34,730 nucleotides of DNA from Myxococcales bacterium (GTDB lineage Bacteria > Myxococcota_A > UBA9042). Below the pieces are notes generated by a model, which did no database searches, had not been told where the DNA came from, and was given only the letters and a program-made list of their open reading frames with translations. This document shows positions 15,122 to 23,380 of this stretch, piece by piece. Position 1 is the stretch's first letter, and each line of letters starts with the position of its first letter. Position numbers and translations under genes: made by a program. Location of the stretch: assembly GCA_947499075.1 (NCBI GenBank), contig CANMNA010000020.1, forward strand, positions 1-34,730, given 5' to 3'.

Positions 15122-16144
15122 CTACTTGGCCTTGCCTGCGGCGCGGGTCGACACGCCGGCGCCCCACCACTTGGCGCCTTTGGGCGAGGCCAAGCCAGCC
15201 GCTACCACGGCCTTGCCGGTCTGGGTGTCCAGCTCATAGACGTTGCCGTCACTGGAGAAGCCGTACACGACGCCCGCCCACCACGCCAGCCCGAACAAGT
15301 TCTTGACGCCGGTGTCGCCGATGACCGCCAAGACTTTTCCGGTCTTGGGGTCAACCTGGGCCAGGCTGTCGTTGCCGGTGGCCTTCTTGACGGTTGCAAA
15401 CGTGCCCACGCCTTCGACCGAGAACGCGTCGCCCGAGCACAGCCATCCGCTGCCGAAGCTGCCGAGTTTTTTGAGCTTTGCCCCTGTCGGCGTGGCGATG
15501 ATCTGGACCCAGTCGCCGGTCTGCGAGATGCCGATGATCGCGTCTTTCTCCGGGTCGACCGTGCCCTTGGGCACCAACGTCATGCCGTAATACTGCTCCG
15601 GCATCGCCATCAGCCACTTGCACTTGGCCGTGTCGACATTGCACAGAAACAAGTCCTTGTGGGTGATCGCAAACAACTGGCCGTACTGGTCGACGGCGAT
15701 GTCCGTCACGCTGCCAGCGTTCTTGTCGTAGCTCCATTTGCCGACGAACGAAAAGGCCTTGGCTGCCAAGTCCAGCTTGTACAATTCGTCAGCAGTCTGG
15801 GCGTACAGAAAGCCAACTGGGCCAGTTGGCTCCGCAGCATCGCCAGCAATGGGTGCGTCGGGCGGGTCGAGCAGCTCAGACCAATCGACATCGGCTTGCG
15901 CCACGGAGTCGTCGCTGTCGTCAGCCGTGTCGGCCACCACGTCTGGAGCGACTTCAGTGGCGACATCGGCCACAGCCGCAGTCTCTGCGCTGGTTTCCGC
16001 TGCTGTTTCAGCTGCTTTGGCGTCTGCCGCTGCGCCGTCGCCGCTGCCGGCATCAAAGACACTGGCAGCCCCCGGTGCAGGATCAGAACAACCGGCGAGG
16101 CCCACAGCGGTGGCAGCGGCCAAAAAGAGCACTTTGCGCCACAT
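15122..16144 (-). CDS. Lipoprotein with beta-propeller-like domain
   Basis: A 340-residue lipoprotein: short basic start, hydrophobic core and lipobox (VGLAGC, Cys 19), then about 75 residues of Ala/Glu/Asp/Val-rich linker (AAETAAETSAETAAVADV) that would hold the folded domain away from the membrane. The remaining 240 residues have repeated short strands (VGFLYAQTADELYKLDL, VTDIAVDQYGQLFAIT, GSFGSGWLCSGD, GLAWWAGVVYGFSSDG), as in six- or seven-bladed propellers. The ligand is unknown. The stop is 14 bp before the proposed start of the transferase gene, so they may share a transcript. Confidence 0.75.
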   Translation of the reverse strand: MWRKVLFLAAATAVGLAGCSDPAPGAASVFDAGSGDGAAADAKAAETAAETSAETAAVADVATEVAPDVVADTADDSDDSVAQADVDWSELLDPPDAPIAGDAAEPTGPVGFLYAQTADELYKLDLAAKAFSFVGKWSYDKNAGSVTDIAVDQYGQLFAITHKDLFLCNVDTAKCKWLMAMPEQYYGMTLVPKGTVDPEKDAIIGISQTGDWVQIIATPTGAKLKKLGSFGSGWLCSGDAFSVEGVGTFATVKKATGNDSLAQVDPKTGKVLAVIGDTGVKNLFGLAWWAGVVYGFSSDGNVYELDTQTGKAVVAAGLASPKGAKWWGAGVSTRAAGKAK

Positions 16145-16180
16145 GGGGGCCTCGCTAGGTTGTCGTGGAGGAGCAGTCGC

Positions 16181-16537
16181 CTACTTGGTTTCGCCCGAGA
16201 GCTGGCGATGCAAGTCCATCAGCCGCCACGGCGAAAACGCCGCGAACTTGGTCTGCTCAGACTGCGGGGTCTCGCCCTTGGGGTACTTGAGCTTGAGCAC
16301 GGCGGCCACCGCGCTGCTGCGGTTGCCAAACTTGGCGACCATGCGCTTGGTGTTGTGCAGGTGCGACATCAGCTTGGTGTTCGATCCCTGCTGCAACTTG
16401 CCCTTGCTGCCGTCCGGCGCGTCGTACAGCGCGATGATCGCTTCGACCAGCGCCGTTTTGGTGCCAAATTGCTTGACGACCTGCTGCTTGGGTGTGACCG
16501 GCTTGATCTGCGCGGTGCCTTTCTTGCTGTTTGCCAT
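16181..16537 (-). CDS. Small basic hypothetical protein
   Basis: A 118-residue Lys-rich, cytoplasmic-looking protein with no signal peptide or membrane segment. Predicted helices (TKTALVEAIIALYDAP; NRSSAVAAVLKLKYP) flank a Lys/Asn/His-rich stretch (GSNTKLMSHLHNTKRMVAKF). The basic, two-helix-repeat appearance would suit nucleic-acid binding, but I recognise no family. It has an ATG start and lies between a lipoprotein gene (36 bp downstream) and the bamD-like gene (66 bp upstream) on the same strand. Codon use looks like its neighbours, which supports a real gene. Confidence 0.6.
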   Translation of the reverse strand: MANSKKGTAQIKPVTPKQQVVKQFGTKTALVEAIIALYDAPDGSKGKLQQGSNTKLMSHLHNTKRMVAKFGNRSSAVAAVLKLKYPKGETPQSEQTKFAAFSPWRLMDLHRQLSGETK

Positions 16538-16603
16538 GGTTGCCTCGTATCGCCGGGCCAGCCGACGTTCGGGATATGCAGCGCTGCGCTGCGAAAAAGA
16601 GAC

Positions 16604-17509
16604 TTACGACGACCCTTCGTCGCCGATCGTCTCGGGTTGAACGGCCGCGGTCGGCGGCACGTCGTTGGGCATCTCGGCCGGTTGCCCACCTTGGCGGGCG
16701 GCCGCGATCTCGTTCTGTAAAATCGCAATCTGCTGCACACCAAACTGCGCCTCTGGCGTATGCGGCCAGCGCCTGCCCACCGCCTGCCACAGCTCGATCG
16801 CCCGCTTGCGCCAGCCCAAGTGGGCATAGCTCTCGGCCAGCAGGGCGTAGTGGCTCAAGGTGTGGGCGCGATCGGGGTAGGCCTGCATCGCTTGGTGCAT
16901 CCGGAACACCACGCCCATCCATTCGCCACGTTTATAATAAAAATCAATTACATAGCGGGTGTGAGCATACTGCAGCTCCAGGCAGCGGTCGCGCAGCCGA
17001 ATCGCCTCGGTGCTGAAGCGCGATCGCGGATAGGTGCGGATAAACTTTTCGAGTTCCTTGCGGGCGTGGCCGACCGGTGACAGGTCCAGCTCGTAGACGG
17101 GCGGCAAGATCCACAGGTCGGTCGGCGCGAGTTCAAAGTGCGATCGTGCCACCATGAACAGGGCGTACGGGATGTTGGGGTTGCCATCGTGGCGCTGCAC
17201 AAAGCTGTGGTAGTGCTCGATGGCCTCGTCGAAGCGCCGCGCCACGAACAGGCTATCGGCCAGCCGCAGCCGCGCCAGCGAGGTCAGCGAAATGTAGGCT
17301 GGCAATTTCGCAAGATTTTGGAATTCCTGGTCGGCTTCCAGCACCGAGCCGCCGGCTAGGTGCTCCATCCCTTCGGCGTACAAATGTTCGGCTTCGACCG
17401 CCACCGGCTGGGCCACCTCTTGCGTGCAGGCAACCACGACCACCAGCGCCAAAGCACCGATCGACAATTGCGCAACCGTAGGAAAGTAAGAGGTCATTTG
17501 GTGGTCCAT
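16604..17509 (-). CDS. bamD: BamD-like TPR lipoprotein
   Basis: About 301 residues from ATG 17509 (ATG 17497 and TTG 17524 are alternatives). A hydrophobic stretch ending LVVVVAC is a lipobox. The body is TPR-like: EHLYAEGMEHLAGGSVLEADQEFQNL, ARLRLADSLFVARRFDEAIEHYHSFVQRHDGNPNIPYALFMVARSHF, then ARKELEKFIRTYPRSRFSTEA and a repeat at HYALLAESYAHLGW. The last pattern (A...L..FI..YP.S.....A) is the BamD hallmark. BamD is the essential lipoprotein of the outer-membrane protein assembly machine. It is divergent from a PpiD/SurA-like chaperone gene, which fits an envelope role. A 40-residue Pro/Glu tail is extra. Confidence 0.8.
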   Translation of the reverse strand: MDHQMTSYFPTVAQLSIGALALVVVVACTQEVAQPVAVEAEHLYAEGMEHLAGGSVLEADQEFQNLAKLPAYISLTSLARLRLADSLFVARRFDEAIEHYHSFVQRHDGNPNIPYALFMVARSHFELAPTDLWILPPVYELDLSPVGHARKELEKFIRTYPRSRFSTEAIRLRDRCLELQYAHTRYVIDFYYKRGEWMGVVFRMHQAMQAYPDRAHTLSHYALLAESYAHLGWRKRAIELWQAVGRRWPHTPEAQFGVQQIAILQNEIAAARQGGQPAEMPNDVPPTAAVQPETIGDEGSS

Positions 17510-17684
17510 CCCCGCGATCGGCAACCGCAGGGGGCCAAAATCTTGCGGTTTTTTCGACCAAAGGTCAAGGCGATCCTGCGCCCACCCCTCGCAACGCCGT
17601 CAGGCAACATTGACCGCGCAAGGCTTTTCCGCTTGAATACCGCGCTCCCCGGCGGACCTTCGCGTCTGCCACGAGGTCAGGTTC

Positions 17685-19901
17685 ATGCTCGAAGTGTTCC
17701 GTCGCCATAGCCGATCTACGCTGATTTACGTGCTTTTTGGCATGCTGATCGCCGTCTTTGTCCTGACCTTCAACACCACATCGAAAATGACCGGGGCCGA
17801 CGCCGTCGAGTCCGAAGTCATGGCTGAAGTCGCTGGCGTGACCATTGACGGGGCTTCGCTCAACTTGGCGATGCTGCTGTCTTCTGACCCACCGCCGCCC
17901 TCACAAAACAAATTCGAAGCGCTGCAAGCTGAGAATATGTATGAGCGTTTTCGGCTGCGCTACGCAGGTGGCAATCCGGAGGCGGCGGCGCTGTTGCCGC
18001 ACGTCGGCAAGCCGTCCGCGATCAAGGCCGAAAAAGTCATGGCTGAGTTGATCGAGGGCGTGTTGGTGGCTCAGGATGCCAAGCAGCGCGGGCTGTCGGT
18101 GGCGGATGTCGAGTTGGCAAAGCGGGTTGTGGCGTTGCAGCGGGTGTTCGGCCAGGAGTTGACCGACGAGAACGGCAATTTCGACCCCAAGAAATACGAT
18201 CAGTTTGTGCGCTACCGGCTGGGCACTTCCAAGGCCTCGCTCGAAGAGTTCCTGCGCCGCGAGATCTTGCGCGACAAAATGGCCCAGATCGTGACCCAAG
18301 GCATCTTGATTGCCCCTCAGGAAGTGGACGCCCTTTTTGCCGCCGACAATCAGCGCACGCGGCTGGAGTTGCTCACGCTGGATGCGGTGACGGTGGCCAA
18401 GGCCATCAGCGTGACCACGGCCGAAGCTGACGCCTGGTCTGCGGGCAACGCCGACGCGATCGCCACCGAGTACGCCGCCCAAGCCAGCAAGTACAAGGTC
18501 CCGGACAAGTACAACATTCGTGCCATTTTGGTCGCCGCGCCCAACGCCGACGACGAGACCGACGAGGCCAAGAAGAAAGACGCGGTCGATCAACGTGCTG
18601 CCAAGCGCGGCGCGGCCGAGGCGATCAAGGCCGACATGGACAAGGCATGGTCGGGCGAGATCAAGCTCGACCCGGTGGCGCCCAAGTCCGATGACCCCGA
18701 CAAGCCGGCCGTGGCCGTCGGCGAACCCAAGACCGCGACCGAAGTGACGGGCGACGAACGTGCACAGCGTTTGCTCCAGCATTTCAGCAAGATCGCTGGC
18801 GACAAGACCGATGACAACATGTACAAGGACTCCGGCGGCAAGTACGTCGATGACTACGACGCCGAGAAGCTCGATCGCCAGCCCTTTGGGCCGGCGGTCA
18901 AGACAGCGGTGCTCGGCGGCAAGGAGATGGAGCTCATCGGCCCGGTCCAAGGCAAGAAGGGCTGGTGGGTGCTGGTCATCGAGAAGAAGCTGCCGGGCAA
19001 AGAGACGCCATTGGCCGATGCCCGCGTCGAGATCGCCCAAGGCCTGCTGCAAAAAGAGCGCGGCGAACGCGAGCTCGACAACATCGTCAAGGCCGTGCAG
19101 TTGGCGGCCCAAGCCACCCCGACCACGCCATTGGCCGAGGTCGTCAAGAGCTGGTGCAAGAAGCGCGGGCTGCCCGAAGACACCTTGTCGGTCATGGAGA
19201 CGCCGCCGTTGGGCAAGAGCCCGATGGAGGCGCTGCAGGACCTCTCGGCGCTGTTCGGTATGCCACCCAAGAGCGACGACCCGGACAGCATCCCGATGGT
19301 GGGCAAGCATCCGGAGATGGCTAAGGCGGCTGCCCAGTTGACCGTGGCCTCGCCGATTGCGGCTCAGATTTTCTTGTCCGAGGACAAAAAGACTCGCCAT
19401 TTGGTGCGGTTGGCCAACAACAAGCCGACAGACGAAAAGGCCGATGCCAAGCTCAAAGAGACACTGGCCAAGACGTTGCAGGGGCTGCGGCGGCAGGAAG
19501 CCTACCGCGCCTACGCGATCAAGCTCATCGAGGACGCGACCAAGGCCAGCCGCGTCAAAAAAGCCGAGGCGTTTACGCTCAAGGTCACAGAAGAGAAGGC
19601 TAAGCTGGCCGATCAAGCCAAGCGCGCCGACCTTGACAAGCCCAAGGCTGAAGGCGGCGAGCCGGGCATGCCGATGCTGCAAGGCGGACCTCCCGGTGGC
19701 ATCAAGCTCAACATCGGCGGCAAGCCGGTCGAGGTCAACATGGGGCAGCCCCAGCCTGCGCCCGCCGCTGCGCCCGCCGCTGCGCCCGCCGCTGCGCCCG
19801 CTGCGCCATCAGAGCCCGCCAAGCAGCCTGCGCCGGAAGGTGGCAAAGCGACGCCAGAGGCTGCCAAGCCAGCGCCCGCCGGCGATGCCCCCGCCAAATA
19901 G
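17685..19901 (+). CDS. PpiD/SurA-like membrane-anchored periplasmic chaperone
   Basis: A 738-residue protein starting MLEVFRRHSRS with one membrane helix (about 13-31), the usual start of PpiD-type proteins. Residues about 45-230 resemble the SurA/PpiD N-terminal chaperone domain (VMAEVAGVTIDGASLN; FDPKKYDQFVRYRLGTS; LRREILRDKMAQIV). The parvulin region (about 250-460) is divergent, and the tail has many charged residues and then a Pro/Ala tract with four APAAAPAA-type repeats (12-bp repeats near 19757-19800). Such proteins help newly exported proteins fold, and the neighbouring bamD-like gene supports this. Isomerase activity is uncertain. It overlaps the proposed uvrC start by 17 bp. Confidence 0.8.
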   Translation: MLEVFRRHSRSTLIYVLFGMLIAVFVLTFNTTSKMTGADAVESEVMAEVAGVTIDGASLNLAMLLSSDPPPPSQNKFEALQAENMYERFRLRYAGGNPEAAALLPHVGKPSAIKAEKVMAELIEGVLVAQDAKQRGLSVADVELAKRVVALQRVFGQELTDENGNFDPKKYDQFVRYRLGTSKASLEEFLRREILRDKMAQIVTQGILIAPQEVDALFAADNQRTRLELLTLDAVTVAKAISVTTAEADAWSAGNADAIATEYAAQASKYKVPDKYNIRAILVAAPNADDETDEAKKKDAVDQRAAKRGAAEAIKADMDKAWSGEIKLDPVAPKSDDPDKPAVAVGEPKTATEVTGDERAQRLLQHFSKIAGDKTDDNMYKDSGGKYVDDYDAEKLDRQPFGPAVKTAVLGGKEMELIGPVQGKKGWWVLVIEKKLPGKETPLADARVEIAQGLLQKERGERELDNIVKAVQLAAQATPTTPLAEVVKSWCKKRGLPEDTLSVMETPPLGKSPMEALQDLSALFGMPPKSDDPDSIPMVGKHPEMAKAAAQLTVASPIAAQIFLSEDKKTRHLVRLANNKPTDEKADAKLKETLAKTLQGLRRQEAYRAYAIKLIEDATKASRVKKAEAFTLKVTEEKAKLADQAKRADLDKPKAEGGEPGMPMLQGGPPGGIKLNIGGKPVEVNMGQPQPAPAAAPAAAPAAAPAAPSEPAKQPAPEGGKATPEAAKPAPAGDAPAK

Positions 19902-22056
19902 CCAAAGCGGCACCGCACGTCGGCGCGCAGGCTTCGGGCATAGTCCCAACTTGAGTCGCGCCGCCACCGGCGACAGCGCCTCCGCCGACCGGCCCTTTGA
20001 CCCGAGCGATCTCAGCACCTATTGCGACGCTGCGACCGAGAGCGAGGGCGATGCCTACGCCTTGGAGCCGCTCGACAGCGCATTGCCAGGCGAGATCGCC
20101 GACAGCGCGGCCGCCGGACCCTTCGATTTTGCCAGCAGGCTAGCGACCGCGCCCGACCGACCGGGCGTTTACCTCATGCGCGATCGCCGCGGGTGCATCG
20201 TGTACGTCGGCAAGGCGGCCAGCCTCAAGGCCCGGTTGCGCCAGTACTTTGCCGGTCAGGACGAGCGATTTTTTGTCGCCCACTTGCACCATATTTTGGG
20301 GGCCATCGATGTGGTGGTCACCGCCACGGCCAAGGAAGCGCTGCTGCTCGAAAACGAGCTGATCAAGCAGCACCAGCCGCAATTCAACGTCAAACTCAAG
20401 GACGACAAGCGCTTTTTGCACTTGCGTTTGGACACCGCCCAGCCGTTTGCCCGCCTGCAGGTGGTGCGGCGGCCGGCCAAAGACGGCGCGCTGTACTTCG
20501 GCCCGTACGCGTCGGCGAGTGCGGCGCGCCAGACGCTGGCCCAAATTAACCGCCACTTTCAGCTGCGGACCTGTCCGGACAGCATCTTTGCCAACCGGAC
20601 CCGGCCCTGCCTGGAGTACCAAATTCGGCGCTGCCTGGGCCCGTGTACGCTGCCTGTCGATCGCGACGAGTACGCCGGCCATGTCCGCGATGTCGCGCTG
20701 TTCTTGTCGGGTCGGCGCTCCGAGTTGGTCCACCACTTGCAAACACGGATGGCCCAAGCGGCCGTCTCGGAGGACTTTGAGCGCGCGGCGCGCTACCGTG
20801 ACCACGTCAAAGCGTTGCAGGTCAGCCTCGAGCAGCAAAATGTCGCCCAATTTGATCGCACCCAAGCACTGGACGCCGTGGGCCTGTACCGCGAAGGCGC
20901 GCGGGTGTGCGTGGCGGTCCTGACATTTCGCCAGGGCGTGCTGCTCGGCTCTCGGGGCCACGTGCTCAAGGATCAAGAGTGGCCCGACGCTGAGATCGTC
21001 AGCGGCTACCTGCAGTCGCTGTATGACCGTGGCCATGCGGTGCCGGACGAAGTGCTGGTGCCCGTCGAATTGCCCGATGCCGAGGTGGTCGCCGAGTGGC
21101 TGGGTGACTTGCGGCGCCAACGCGCGCAGATCGACAGTGCCGCAGTGCCGCGTGGGCAAGTGGTGCTGGCCTGGCCCCAGCGCGGGCCCAAAGTCCGACT
21201 GGTCGAGATGGCCGCCGAAAACGCGCGTCAAGTCTTCGAAGATCAAGCGCGCACGGCCGAGAAGCGCCAAGCGGCGCTGGCGGGCCTGCACAAGCGACTG
21301 CACCTCAATCGCCTGCCGCGGCGCATCGAGTGCTATGACATCAGTAATATCTCGGGTACTGACCCGACCGGCTCGATGTCGGTGGCGCTCGATGGCGACT
21401 TGGCCCCGCGCGAGTACCGCACGTTTGGGGTGCGTGGTCTGGATACACCCAATGACTTTGAGATGATGCGCGAAGTGCTGGGGCGGCGGCTGGAGCGCGT
21501 CAAGTCCAGCGGATGGCCACTGCCCGATCTGGTGGTGATCGACGGCGGCAAGGGCCAGCTCAAAGTCGCGCTGGCGGTGCTGGACGAGCTGGGTCTGGCG
21601 GGCATCGTCGACGTGGTTGGCCTCGCCAAGGCCCGCGCGCAGGCATCGAGCGACCACGGCGAGAGTGCGGCGTCGCCGGAGCGGGTGTTCTTGCCGGGCA
21701 TCAAGAATCCGGTGGTGATGCCCCAACATTCCAGCGAAATTTATCTGCTGGTCCGGCTGCGCGACGAGGCCCACCGGCTGGCGATTACGGCCCACCGCAG
21801 CCGGCGCAACAAGCGCACGCTCAAGTCTAAGCTCGACGGTGTGCCCGGCATTGGCGAGGCCAAGAAAAAGGCGCTGCTGACCGCGTTTGGCTCGCTGGCG
21901 GGCGTGCGGACCGCCGATCACGCGGCGATTGCAAGCGTGCCGGGTATTGGGCCAGAGCTGGCGCGGCGGATTGTGGCGTTGTTGCGGCCGACTGTGGCGG
22001 CGGTCAGCCCGGATCAGCCGCCGGTGATGACGTCGCCCGAACCCTCGATCATCTGA
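19885..22056 (+). CDS. uvrC: Excinuclease ABC subunit C
   Basis: The dual-incision nuclease of nucleotide excision repair. With ATG 19885 it is 723 residues, longer than the usual 600 or so because of a 75-residue acidic N-terminal extension; an in-frame start further downstream (for example TTG 19951) is possible. The GIY-YIG domain begins at PGVYLM (about 93) and includes VYVGKA. A four-Cys cluster (CPDS...RPCLEYQIRRCLGPC, from about 230) precedes the UVR helix pair (SEDFERAARYRDHVKALQ). The RNase H-like domain has the catalytic D485 in CYDIS and VIDGGKGQL. Two helix-hairpin-helix motifs (VPGIGEAKKKALL, VPGIGPELARRIV) end the protein. The tail overlaps the convergent PAAR gene by 43 bp. Confidence 0.93.
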   Translation: MPPPNSQSGTARRRAGFGHSPNLSRAATGDSASADRPFDPSDLSTYCDAATESEGDAYALEPLDSALPGEIADSAAAGPFDFASRLATAPDRPGVYLMRDRRGCIVYVGKAASLKARLRQYFAGQDERFFVAHLHHILGAIDVVVTATAKEALLLENELIKQHQPQFNVKLKDDKRFLHLRLDTAQPFARLQVVRRPAKDGALYFGPYASASAARQTLAQINRHFQLRTCPDSIFANRTRPCLEYQIRRCLGPCTLPVDRDEYAGHVRDVALFLSGRRSELVHHLQTRMAQAAVSEDFERAARYRDHVKALQVSLEQQNVAQFDRTQALDAVGLYREGARVCVAVLTFRQGVLLGSRGHVLKDQEWPDAEIVSGYLQSLYDRGHAVPDEVLVPVELPDAEVVAEWLGDLRRQRAQIDSAAVPRGQVVLAWPQRGPKVRLVEMAAENARQVFEDQARTAEKRQAALAGLHKRLHLNRLPRRIECYDISNISGTDPTGSMSVALDGDLAPREYRTFGVRGLDTPNDFEMMREVLGRRLERVKSSGWPLPDLVVIDGGKGQLKVALAVLDELGLAGIVDVVGLAKARAQASSDHGESAASPERVFLPGIKNPVVMPQHSSEIYLLVRLRDEAHRLAITAHRSRRNKRTLKSKLDGVPGIGEAKKKALLTAFGSLAGVRTADHAAIASVPGIGPELARRIVALLRPTVAAVSPDQPPVMTSPEPSII

Positions 22057-22334
22057 CCGGTACCGCCGCAGTGGCTATCGGTGTCACCCTGGCGGTGCGC
22101 GGCTTTCTTGTTGATAAACACTGTGCCGGAGCCTTTGGCGGCCTTCCAGGTATTGGGCCCACAGCATGCGGCGTGGATGCCGGGATCGCCCACGCGGATA
22201 GCAGCGCGCTTGTTGACGTTGACGTCCGGCGAGCCCGCTGTGGCAGGACCGATCGCAGGATGGGGGCACGCCGGGCAACCGTGGGCATCGGCGGGCACTA
22301 AAGACTTGTCGCCGAGACGGCATTGCGGAGGCAT
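22014..22334 (-). CDS. PAAR-domain protein
   Basis: A 106-residue protein. The hallmark pattern is clear: GSGTVFINKKAAHRQGD followed by DSHCGG and MIEGSGDVITGG, with an earlier half (DVNVNKRAAIRVGD, HAACCG). PAAR proteins fold into small zinc-bound cones that sharpen the spike tip of type VI secretion or related contractile systems, or carry effector domains. Here no effector domain is attached, and no other secretion gene is in the window. GGAG lies about 5 bp before the ATG at 22334. Its last 14 codons overlap the end of uvrC antiparallel. Confidence 0.88.
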   Translation of the reverse strand: MPPQCRLGDKSLVPADAHGCPACPHPAIGPATAGSPDVNVNKRAAIRVGDPGIHAACCGPNTWKAAKGSGTVFINKKAAHRQGDTDSHCGGTGQMIEGSGDVITGG

Positions 22335-22657
22335 GGCAGCTCCAGAGCGGTGCAGGCCCGCTGGGTCACAACGTAACGCGCAGGGCTGCGCGGCGCAAGC
22401 GCAACTGCCCGGCCCAACGCCAGCGACTCCAGCAGCGGGGGCGCGCCGACCCCAGCGCGGGGCCCAGACTCACCTGCGCCCGTTCAGGTCGCTCCAGTCG
22501 GCGCCGGCACCTCTGGGCTGCCAGCCCGCACTGGCAACACGCAAAACGAGCCTTCGGAGAACCCGTCGCTGCCGATGCCCAGGCCACGGTTGAACCGCGA
22601 CCGGAAATTCTCCTAGGCAATGGTCGCCGTCAACTCGACAAGCTGCTCGGCGTCAAA

Positions 22658-22791
22658 GGGCACCAACAAAATCTAGTCGATTTTGTTGGCGCCCTTTTGC
22701 TTGCTTCGTGGGTTGGCAAGCTCTCGAAAGCGTTCGACTCGCGGCAACGGTGCGAAAGGTCTCTCTGATCGACTTAATCTCGTCGGGGCCC
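22658..22791 (+). mobile_element. Non-autonomous insertion element, 134-bp copy A
   Basis: It starts GGGCACCAACAAAATC and ends CGTCGGGGCCC, flanked by AAA at 22655-22657 and 22792-22794. The left end folds into a long hairpin (CCAACAAAATC with GATTTTGTTGG, 22662-22690 with its continuation). It is the same length as the copy at 22870-23003 but in the opposite orientation, and shares its CAAAATC hairpin, GCAAGCTC core and TGATCGA block. No protein is encoded. Confidence 0.88.
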
Positions 22792-22869
22792 AAAGTGGGT
22801 CCTGAGGTCCGCAAAGAGTGTCTCGGGCACATCGGCAGGGGTCGCACACATCGCATCGCAGTAGCGTAA

Positions 22870-23003
22870 GGGCTCCAGCACGAATTACTCGATCACTGGC
22901 CGCAAAGAAGGAGCGGCGAGTCGACTCGCAAAGTCGCGAGCTTGCGACCCACTCAGCCAGCAAATGGGCCACCGACAAAATCGACTTGATTTTGCCGGTG
23001 CCC
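22870..23003 (-). mobile_element. Non-autonomous insertion element, 134-bp copy B
   Basis: On the plus strand it starts GGGCTCCAGCACGAATTAC and ends GATTTTGCCGGTGCCC, flanked by TAA at 22867-22869 and 23004-23006. Read on the minus strand it begins GGGCACCGGCAAAATC, paralleling copy A. Its hairpin end (CGACAAAATC with GATTTTGCCG) and the internal GCAAGCTCGCGAC and GACTCGC blocks match the other copies. The 7-bp end repeats are GGGCACC and GGGCTCC. Confidence 0.88.
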
Positions 23004-23380
23004 TAACGCGGCCTTTTCGGCGGCAGAGAACAGCGCCGACTGCGGGTGATTTAGCAACTGCTGCAATTTCTGCTCGGTCACGCCATTGGCCCTGCCCACG
23101 GCAGTGCTGATGTCCAGTCAGAAAGGACATCCAATCAGCGACGCCGCGCGCAGGTTGATCAGGCTCTTGAGGTCTTTGGGCAAACGCTGGGCCCATGCCA
23201 GGCCTTGCTCCATGCCGCTGTAGCCGCCGAGCACGAACGGGTGGTGGCTCATCACCGCAATCGGGGGTGGTGACCCTGCCAACCCGCCGCCGCACAAAGA
23301 AGTGCACGACTTTGCGCAAGAGATTGGCCAACAGGCCGAGATCGGCGTTGGTAGCGATAGGCACTCGGGTCGGGGTCATA

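Larger units (their letters stand above)
22484..23379 (-). pseudogene. AhpD/carboxymuconolactone decarboxylase-like gene, broken in several ways
   Basis: Pieces of one protein lie in order on the minus strand: MTPTRVPIATNADLG; then, after an extra C in a 5-C run (23273-23277), VMSHHPFVLGGYSG and LINLRAASLIGCPF; a TGA (23118-23120); LDISTAVGRANGVTEQK; AEKAALRYCDAMCATPADVP; LRTHFDAEQLVEL; a TAG (22613-22615); ENFRSRFNRGLGIGSDG. Two 134-bp elements (22870-23003, 22658-22791) interrupt it at AL/RY and HF/DA; removing them with one target duplication each joins the frame exactly. The TGA stands where relatives have the second Cys of CPFC, the redox pair. The ATG is 1 bp after the ndh stop, so it was the second gene of that operon. 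Confidence 0.85.

Noticed and set aside
15119..16720. 533-codon plus-strand frame across the lipoprotein, small hypothetical and bamD-like genes
   Set aside because: It runs antisense through three genes with their own starts, lipoboxes and domains, and resembles no protein family.
17901..19682. Long minus-strand open frame opposite the PpiD/SurA-like gene
   Set aside because: It is the antisense of a well-supported gene. Its His/Leu/Gly-rich composition is the usual result of reading high-GC codons backwards.
19357..19884. Upstream extension of the uvrC frame
   Set aside because: It overlaps the chaperone gene in another frame and is Arg/Ser/Pro-rich out-of-frame sequence.
20140..21921. 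Long minus-strand open frame opposite uvrC
   Set aside because: The plus strand has all UvrC motifs; the antisense frame has no recognisable domain.
22335..22483. Possible coding sequence between the AhpD-like pseudogene and the PAAR gene
   Set aside because: The frames give Ala/Arg/Leu-rich translations with no start and no recognisable family; only the PAAR leader is supported.
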